Shown piece by piece: positions 58,952 to 64,000 of a stretch of DNA of 64,000 bases. The stretch lies in contig NZ_LN875035.1 in NCBI RefSeq assembly GCF_001282685.1, positions 1,895,788 to 1,959,787 of the forward strand, in the 5' to 3' direction. The number at the start of each line of letters is the position of its first letter. Position 1 is the first letter of the stretch. The stretch comes from Niameybacter massiliensis. Lineage in GTDB: Bacteria > Bacillota > Clostridia > Lachnospirales > Cellulosilyticaceae. Made by a program: the position numbers and the translations under genes. The notes below the pieces were generated by a model. It was not told where the DNA came from. It saw only the letters and a program-made list of their open reading frames with translations, and made no database searches.

Positions 58952-59242
58952 TTAACAAATAATAAGTAAAAACCAAATAATACTTTGCGCAACAATTAAA
59001 AAAGGTATAGAAGGTAACTTGCTATGAGCATCTTTCACCCATTTTGTATAAGCAATAGCTATTCCACTAGCTACTAAAAATGGACCTGTCTCTATAAATA
59101 TCTTTAATGCTAAGTTAATGTGCTGATCAGGTTTTAAGGGTACTGAATTTACGATAAAAAACCACCCATAGACGAGACAAATAATCAAATTCATAATCAG
59201 CCAGTATTTAACATTCTCTATTATTTCTTGACGCTCTCTCAT
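58952..59242 (-). CDS. Small membrane protein, 96 aa
   Basis: Not recognised. It has three hydrophobic helices (about residues 10-31, 45-65 and 76-94) with short polar loops. GGGGAG lies upstream of the ATG at 59242. It is 77 bp from the 86-aa membrane protein on the same strand and may be co-transcribed with it. Confidence 0.5.
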   Translation of the reverse strand: MRERQEIIENVKYWLIMNLIICLVYGWFFIVNSVPLKPDQHINLALKIFIETGPFLVASGIAIAYTKWVKDAHSKLPSIPFLIVAQSIIWFLLIIC

Positions 59243-59348
59243 TTCATCACTCCCCTCTATGAGTCTATATCTTAATTATATCAAATGTGTAGCTATATAT
59301 CTATAAATTCAGTTAATTTATACACCTATAACCTTTTTATCTATTTTA

Positions 59349-60338
59349 TTATTCTATAATGCTATCAATACGCTTAAGTTCTTCATCTGTAAAGTTTAAA
59401 TGATCTAATGCCCCTACACATTCCTCAATTTGCGACACACGACTTGCTCCTATCAAAACAGAGGTAATTGTTTCTTGTCGAAGTACCCAAGCTAATGCCA
59501 TCTGCGATAACTTTTGCCCTCGTGCTTGTGCAATCTCATTCAATGCATGCAGCTTTTCGAGTAGTGTTTGTGTAATATCCGATGTACCTAAAAATGGACT
59601 ATCCACTCTTGCTGCACGAGAATCTGATGGGATACCACTTAAATAACGATCTGTTAATCTGCCTCCAGCTAATGGTGAAAAGGCAATACCACCCACTTTT
59701 TCTTCATTTAAGACATCTAATAATCCATCTTCTACCCATCTATTCATCATAGAATAACTTGGCTGATGGATAACACAAGGTGTGCCTAATGCTTTTAAGA
59801 TATGTATTGCCTTTCTTGCTTCTTCTGGCTTGTAATTAGAGATGCCCACATAAAGTGCCTTGCCTTGTCTGACAATTTGATCCAGAGCATTCATCGTTTC
59901 TTCTAATGGTGTATTAGGATCCGGTCTATGATGGTAGAAAATATCTACATAGTCTAGTCCCATACGCATAAGGCTTTCATCAAGGCTTGAAATAAGATAC
60001 TTTTTAGAACCCCAATCACCATATGGTCCTGGCCACATATAATAACCTGCTTTGGTTGAAATAATCATTTCTTTTCTATAGGTAGTAAAATCTTCTTTTA
60101 AGATCCTTCCAAAGTTTGTTTCTGCTGAACCTGCTGGTGGACCATAGTTATTGGCTAAGTCAAAGTGTGTAATACCTAAGTCAAAAGCTTTACGAATCAT
60201 AGCTTTACTATTTTCATAGCGATCCACATCTCCAAAGTTATGCCATAATCCTAAAGAAATCATAGGAAGCCTAAGTCCACTATTACCACATCTTCTATAT
60301 TTCATCTTTTCATATCTTGTCTCATTTGCTTGATACAT
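59349..60338 (-). CDS. Aldo/keto reductase, YghZ-like
   Basis: The 329-aa protein has 'MKYRRCGNSGLRLPMISLGLWHNFGD' at the start, catalytic Asp-Tyr (HFDLANNYGPPAG), Lys (IISTKAGYYMWPG), 'YVDIFYHHRPDP' (His) and the NADPH region 'LIGASRVSQIEEC'. These match the YghZ/L-glyceraldehyde-3-phosphate reductase subgroup, an AKR that detoxifies methylglyoxal and related aldehydes. The length is normal. The stop codon sits in a copy of the junction motif. Confidence 0.85.
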   Translation of the reverse strand: MYQANETRYEKMKYRRCGNSGLRLPMISLGLWHNFGDVDRYENSKAMIRKAFDLGITHFDLANNYGPPAGSAETNFGRILKEDFTTYRKEMIISTKAGYYMWPGPYGDWGSKKYLISSLDESLMRMGLDYVDIFYHHRPDPNTPLEETMNALDQIVRQGKALYVGISNYKPEEARKAIHILKALGTPCVIHQPSYSMMNRWVEDGLLDVLNEEKVGGIAFSPLAGGRLTDRYLSGIPSDSRAARVDSPFLGTSDITQTLLEKLHALNEIAQARGQKLSQMALAWVLRQETITSVLIGASRVSQIEECVGALDHLNFTDEELKRIDSIIE

Positions 60339-60490
60339 TGACTATCCCCCTTAATATTTTTATCTTATTATAACATTATCTTATACCATTTACTAAATAA
60401 TTACTTGCATCTTATCAAATCATTGATTATTCCATCATTTTTCTATAATAACTACATACTGCATTCATATTTTAATCTTCCTATAATAAA

Positions 60491-60537
60491 AAGACCTACT
60501 TCAATACTCATCGATAGAGTTTATCAGTAGGTCTTCT
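60491..60537 (-). terminator. Terminator of the pduS-pduT operon
   Basis: AAGACCTACT (60491-60500) pairs with AGTAGGTCTT (60526-60535); reading leftward it runs into TTTTTATTA. Its arms are shared with the hairpin at 62569-62605. Confidence 0.75.
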
Positions 60538-60557
60538 TTAATCTTCCTTTATTTACA

Positions 60558-61106
60558 TTATAATAGCGTTGCTACTAGTCCCTTATCAGGTGAAGCAATA
60601 AATTCTGCATTGACTAAAAAGCCTTTTTCTTTTGCAATTTCAATTCCTGCTTCCATCCCTGCTTTAACAGCTCCTACATCTCCAGTAAAAGTAAAATACG
60701 CTTTTCCACCTAGCGCATTTCCAAGACGAAGATCTATTGGTTGTAAATCTGCTGATTTTAAAACTGCATCTGCTACAATAATCATTGTGGATACAGAAAA
60801 AGTCTCCATAATACCAAGAGCACTTATATGATCTGGCATAGTAGCGCCTGTAATAGCTGGAAATACGTTTGGATCCACATTAGGAATAAAAGTCGAATCT
60901 ACTCCAAATTCTCCTGCTAATTTGATACCCACTCGCACAGCGTCTTCAACTGCTGCTACATCACCATGGATGATAGACATGTATTTTCCAGGGCAGATGG
61001 ATGTCGCACTTACCACTTCTACCTCTGAGGTCTTAAGCATCTGATCCGTTACATATATACCACGTGAAACACTTATAAATTCAACAACTCCTATAGCATT
61101 TGGCAT
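60558..61106 (-). CDS. pduT: PduT-like tandem-BMC shell protein with iron-sulfur site
   Basis: The 182-aa protein has two BMC domains ('IGVVEFISVSRGIYVTDQMLKTSEVEVV' and 'ALGIMETFSVSTMIIVADAVLKSADLQ'), as in trimeric PduT. 'ATSICPGKYMS' puts a cysteine at position 38, the residue that binds the 4Fe-4S cluster at the trimer axis in Citrobacter/Salmonella PduT. The protein conducts electrons across a microcompartment shell with PduS. It is encoded 1 bp after pduS. No diol dehydratase, aldehyde dehydrogenase or other shell genes lie within reach of this window. Confidence 0.85.
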   Translation of the reverse strand: MPNAIGVVEFISVSRGIYVTDQMLKTSEVEVVSATSICPGKYMSIIHGDVAAVEDAVRVGIKLAGEFGVDSTFIPNVDPNVFPAITGATMPDHISALGIMETFSVSTMIIVADAVLKSADLQPIDLRLGNALGGKAYFTFTGDVGAVKAGMEAGIEIAKEKGFLVNAEFIASPDKGLVATLL

Positions 61107-61107
61107 T

Positions 61108-62436
61108 TTAGTCCCTCCTTATCACAATAAATGTATCGCTAACTTCTGTTACTGTTCCATTTATACTTGAATGTATTGTTGCACCCAAACTATTTTCTGG
61201 AATGTTCCCAATAAGTTGACCTTCTTTTACCTTATCTCCAACTTGAACAATAGGAATTGCTGGTGCCCCTACATGCTGTCTTGTTGCAATACGTACGATA
61301 TCAGGTTTAAAAAGAATATCAGTCATTGGAGCCGGTTTATCATAGCTACTTAAACCTAATCTAGCTACAAGACGTTTGCTCGGTACTAAGCGATATTCAC
61401 GACTATTACGTGCATTAAATTCTGTTTCTGTAGGTTTATATCTATATCCTTCTTCTTCAAGTGTTTTCCTTGCAATCATATTAGCTGTCTTTGGATAGAT
61501 ACCTGCTGGACAAGAAAATAATTGACACAAATTACATTGACAACATAACTGAGGATTGCCACCTTTTGCAAGCTCAGGTATAGCATAATTCAATCCTCGA
61601 ATTACTTTATGAGGTTGCAAGTTATGCCCTAACAAATAACGTGGACACAAATCTGTGCACATTCTACATTGTTCACAAGATGCTTTATTTCCTCTTTCAG
61701 CTTGATTAAAAGTTGCACCTTTTTTTACTACTAAAGCATGATCTTTATCTAAAATAATATAACCTTTATCTTTTTTAGTAACGACTCCATTTATATTTTC
61801 TAATAAAGGACCCATCATAGGACCACCATCAATAATGGTATATCCATCAAAATTTTCAATTCCGCTTGTTTTTAAAACATCAATAATGGGTGTTCCTACT
61901 GGTACTTTACAAGTTAATGCCTGTGGAACATCTCCTGCTATAGTAATATATGTTTCAGTAACTGCTTGTCCTTGAGAAGCTTTATAAATATTGAGTGCAG
62001 TTTCTGAATTGACTACAACACATCCTACATTAAGAGGAATACCTGCCTCTGGTACGACTCTTCTTGTTATTTCATAAACTAAAACTTGTTCATCCCCTGC
62101 AGGGTAAACATCTTCTAACTCGTGCACAGTTACAAAATCTTGTAACTGTAAAGCATTTATACGTTCTCTCAAGATTTTAATAACTTCTTTATGTTTACCT
62201 TTCACACCCATAATAGCCTTTTGTGCACCAACTAGTCTACCAGCAGCTTCAAAGCCCTTAATAATCTCATCTGGATAAATAGCCATTAATTGTTGATCTA
62301 CGCGTAACAAGGGTTCACATTCTGCACCATTTAGAAGGATGTACTCTGCCTGTGCATTTAGTTTAACATGAGTTGGGAAACCTGCTCCACCAGCTCCTAC
62401 TACGCCAGCTTCTCTTACTTTTTCTAAAAGATTCAA
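61108..62436 (-). CDS. pduS: PduS-like cobalamin reductase/electron-transfer protein
   Basis: The 442-aa protein has an RnfC-like flavin/NAD-binding N-terminus ('VGAGGAGFPTHVKL', 'LLNGAECEPLL'), an SLBB domain (about 150-220), two 4Fe-4S motifs (CEQCRMCTDLCP and CCQCNLCQLFSCP) and a C-terminal barrel-sandwich domain. A TTG start at 62436 is preferred because AGGAGGTGTCAGG precedes it; an in-frame ATG 39 bp upstream lacks a site. PduS reduces cob(III)/cob(II)alamin or passes electrons to PduT. It makes a two-gene operon with PduT, isolated by terminators. Confidence 0.85.
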   Translation of the reverse strand: MNLLEKVREAGVVGAGGAGFPTHVKLNAQAEYILLNGAECEPLLRVDQQLMAIYPDEIIKGFEAAGRLVGAQKAIMGVKGKHKEVIKILRERINALQLQDFVTVHELEDVYPAGDEQVLVYEITRRVVPEAGIPLNVGCVVVNSETALNIYKASQGQAVTETYITIAGDVPQALTCKVPVGTPIIDVLKTSGIENFDGYTIIDGGPMMGPLLENINGVVTKKDKGYIILDKDHALVVKKGATFNQAERGNKASCEQCRMCTDLCPRYLLGHNLQPHKVIRGLNYAIPELAKGGNPQLCCQCNLCQLFSCPAGIYPKTANMIARKTLEEEGYRYKPTETEFNARNSREYRLVPSKRLVARLGLSSYDKPAPMTDILFKPDIVRIATRQHVGAPAIPIVQVGDKVKEGQLIGNIPENSLGATIHSSINGTVTEVSDTFIVIRRD

Positions 62437-62568
62437 CCTGACACCTCCTATATGCCGTTCATTATTCTTTAACATCTTTACTTTTTCCCATTTAAATTAC
62501 AAATATACCCATTATTGAATAAAACTTCCCTTTTCAACATTTATGTATAAAGGAAAAGACCTACTTAA

Positions 62569-62605
62569 AAGCATAATATTATGCTTATTAAGTAGGTCTT
62601 TATAA
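62569..62605. terminator. Terminator-like hairpin upstream of pduS
   Basis: GACCTACTTAA (62570-62580) and TTAAGTAGGTC (about 62594-62604) enclose AGCATAAT/ATTATGCT. Reading leftward it ends in TCTTTT, so it likely terminates the small-peptide transcript. Its outer arms match the pduT terminator. Confidence 0.65.
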
Positions 62606-62653
62606 ATATAAAACCTTTTTATCGTCGCATACAGCATATAAGCCCTATGCGAC

Positions 62654-62737
62654 TTACGTGTTAATTGGCTCATCTCCAGATAAATTTCCTTCGTAAGCCT
62701 CAGAACTTTGAATGCTTTGGTTACTCTGATTTGACAT
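62654..62737 (-). CDS. Very small polar peptide, 27 aa
   Basis: ATG 62737 has AGGAGGG 8 nt upstream, a strong ribosome site. The peptide is Ser/Gln-rich at the start (MSNQSNQSIQSS) and acidic after (EAYEGNLSGDEPINT). After the stop comes a hairpin GTCGCATA/TATGCGAC (62629-62656) and then the 62569 hairpin. It could be a RiPP-type precursor, a signalling peptide or a regulatory leader. No maturation enzyme is adjacent, so function is open. It lies about 200 bp upstream of pduS on the same strand. Confidence 0.45.
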   Translation of the reverse strand: MSNQSNQSIQSSEAYEGNLSGDEPINT

Positions 62738-62861
62738 CTTTGTTCCCTCCTACATTCTGTTTGGTTTTACAATAGTATTATGTACAAGTTCAACTGTCCT
62801 TATACTTATTTAAGAAACTGGTTTTTAATACCATTTAGTATGTTTTAATACTTATTACCCT

Positions 62862-62993
62862 TTATAAAACTGTACAAATGATCCATTCATCTTCAAATCC
62901 CAATATCGTATAACCATCTGCTTCAAGTTCTTCTGTCGTACAAGTATTCCTATTAAAACGAATTTCATATTTATAATACTTTTCAGCTTCCAT
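62862..62993 (-). CDS. Small hypothetical protein, 43 aa
   Basis: ATG 62993 is preceded by AAGGAGTGTATCTA. The protein begins MEAEKYYKYEIRFNRNTC, then TEELEADGYTILGFEDE and ends WIICTVL: two strands and a helix in a compact alpha/beta pattern with two cysteines. Good ribosome site and codon use support it. Function is unknown. Confidence 0.5.
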   Translation of the reverse strand: MEAEKYYKYEIRFNRNTCTTEELEADGYTILGFEDEWIICTVL

Positions 62994-63076
62994 TAGATAC
63001 ACTCCTTAATTTTTACTAGAGTGTTACCTTCTATTTATAGTTCTATACCAATTAATTATTTATTTTTAGAACAAAA

Positions 63077-63131
63077 AAGCTAACATAAAGCTACGTCCTT
63101 ATTAAAGCGAACGGTGATTCTATGTTAGCTT
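63077..63131 (-). terminator. Terminator of the hydrolase gene
   Basis: AAGCTAACATA (63077-63087) pairs with TATGTTAGCTT (63121-63131); reading leftward it is followed by TTTTTTG. Confidence 0.85.
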
Positions 63132-63142
63132 GATAAATTTAA

Positions 63143-64000
63143 TTATAGTTTATTCATTAGCCATGTTGCAACATCATTCATGACTTCTTGTTTGTTATCT
63201 TCATTAAGAATTTCATGTCGTTTATTAGGATAAAGTTTATATTGAACATCTTTTATACCTGTTTGCTTCAGCTTATCATATAAGTTGATAATGCCTTTAC
63301 CGGCATTTCCAACGGGATCTTTATCTCCTGCTATAATATAAATAGGCACATCCTTTGGAATAGCATCAAAATTTTCTTTAACATGGATAGTCTTTAATCC
63401 TCTTAATAGGTCATAATAAAAGGAGGCTGAACAAACAAATCCACATCTATCATCAGCTATATACTTATCGACCTCCTGCTCTACACTACATAACCAATCA
63501 AATGGTGTTCTATTTGGCTTGAAATTTTTATTAAAGTCTCCAAAAGACAATTTATCCATCATCTTACTTGTATGTTTTCTACCAAAAAGCTTAACTTCTA
63601 ATCCGCTCAAAAAGATACCTAGTGATGTAAGCTTAGGCGGCTCACCATTACTTCCTGATAAGATGAGACCATCAACTTCCTTACCGTGTAATTCCATAAA
63701 TCTTTGACTAACAAATGAACCCATACTATGCCCAAATAAGAAAATAGGTAAATTTTTATTTTCATTTTTTATATGTTTCATAAGTTGAAATAAATCTTCA
63801 ACGAGCCATTCAAATCCTTCATTATCTGCAATATAACCTAAATGTTCATTTGTCTTTGCAGTTAAACCATGTCCCCTATGGTCATGTCCATAAACAATAA
63901 ATCCTCTTTCATTTAAGAAATGAGCAAATTCATCATATCTTAAAACAGTTTCAGTCATGCCATGTGAGATTTGTACTATGCCTATGGCTTCATCTACTGG
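63143..64000 (-). CDS. Alpha/beta hydrolase, monoacylglycerol-lipase-like (partial, runs off the right edge)
   Basis: The frame stays open to base 64000, and the residues before the first internal ATG (VDEAIGIVQISHGMTETVLRY) are the usual start of the family's oxyanion 'HGM' segment, so the 5' end is missing. Catalytic motifs: 'LFGHSMGSFVSQ' (nucleophile Ser), 'IAGDKDPVGN' (Asp) and 'YPNKRHEILNE' (His). Such lysophospholipase/monoacylglycerol lipases hydrolyse monoglycerides or lysolipids. Confidence 0.85.
   Translation of the reverse strand, partial: PVDEAIGIVQISHGMTETVLRYDEFAHFLNERGFIVYGHDHRGHGLTAKTNEHLGYIADNEGFEWLVEDLFQLMKHIKNENKNLPIFLFGHSMGSFVSQRFMELHGKEVDGLILSGSNGEPPKLTSLGIFLSGLEVKLFGRKHTSKMMDKLSFGDFNKNFKPNRTPFDWLCSVEQEVDKYIADDRCGFVCSASFYYDLLRGLKTIHVKENFDAIPKDVPIYIIAGDKDPVGNAGKGIINLYDKLKQTGIKDVQYKLYPNKRHEILNEDNKQEVMNDVATWLMNKL

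Noticed and set aside
62437..62475. ATG start of pduS at 62475
   Set aside because: It lacks a ribosome site, whereas a TTG 39 bp downstream has AGGAGGTG, and the conserved sequence begins there.
1..64000. tRNA genes, rRNA genes, CRISPR arrays and insertion-sequence transposases
   Set aside because: None was found by eye: no cloverleaf-type sequence, no regular spaced repeats and no transposase reading frame.

Overview
The window looks like chromosomal DNA from a low-GC, strictly anaerobic Firmicute of the class Clostridia, probably a gut or rumen Lachnospirales-type organism. The reasons are AT-rich intergenic DNA, strong AGGAGG-type ribosome sites, a reverse rubrerythrin with an N-terminal rubredoxin domain, a PduS/PduT pair, a molybdenum-hydroxylase purine pathway, and DUF2087, CPBP and GNAT genes typical of that group. 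No species is claimed. No tRNA, rRNA or CRISPR array was seen.

Layout. (1) 1-3.8 kb is an accessory block. It holds an unlisted 46-aa hydrophobic protein divergent from a candidate ~120-nt sRNA, three small membrane or secreted proteins, and a two-gene unit of an ADP-ribosyltransferase-like protein plus a membrane-anchored partner. (2) 3.8-15.3 kb is the early half of a temperate prophage: integrase, ImmA-like protease, CI-like repressor, divergent promoters with operators, Cro-like protein, two antirepressors, Gam-like protein, ERF annealing protein, DnaD-like and DnaC-like replication proteins and a RuvC-like resolvase. No capsid, packaging, tail or lysis genes are visible. (3) 15.4-16.4 kb has reverse rubrerythrin and SSB. 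(4) 16.6-36.4 kb is a complete divergent purine/urate catabolic locus. Leftward it has a YheO-type regulator, ygeX, ygeY, ygeW, carbamate kinase, an NCS2 purine permease, a hydantoinase and an EutJ-like chaperone. Rightward it has ssnA, ygfK and four molybdenum-hydroxylase genes. Read together: the permease imports the purine, the Mo enzymes and YgfK handle redox of the purine ring, hydantoinase and SsnA open or deaminate it, YgeY/YgeX release diaminopropionate-derived pyruvate and ammonia, and YgeW plus carbamate kinase recover ATP from the carbamoyl group.

(5) 36.5-42.9 kb is a run of small, same-strand accessory genes (NUDIX, GNAT, phosphoesterase, PHP, serine hydrolase) with three broken genes. 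Its gene junctions share short repeats in a cassette-like way. (6) 42.9-43.8 kb is non-coding and contains what appears to be a large structured RNA with a long-range closing helix, followed by a terminator and a long imperfect inverted repeat. (7) 43.8-55.3 kb is a mixed set of regulators, acetyltransferases and a LysR/ferredoxin-nitroreductase divergent pair with a perfect operator palindrome. (8) 55.5-58.4 kb encodes a helical membrane-anchored protein and an unusual ankyrin-like protein with about 15 CxxC zinc-ribbon pairs. (9) 60.5-62.4 kb is an isolated microcompartment pair, PduS and PduT, with no signature enzymes nearby, followed by two unlisted tiny genes (27 and 43 aa) and an alpha/beta hydrolase running off the right edge.

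Most interesting: the sRNA/hydrophobic-peptide pair at the left end, the large RNA at 43.1-43.5 kb, the ART/membrane pair, the multi-zinc ankyrin protein, and the repeat-flanked gene junctions.
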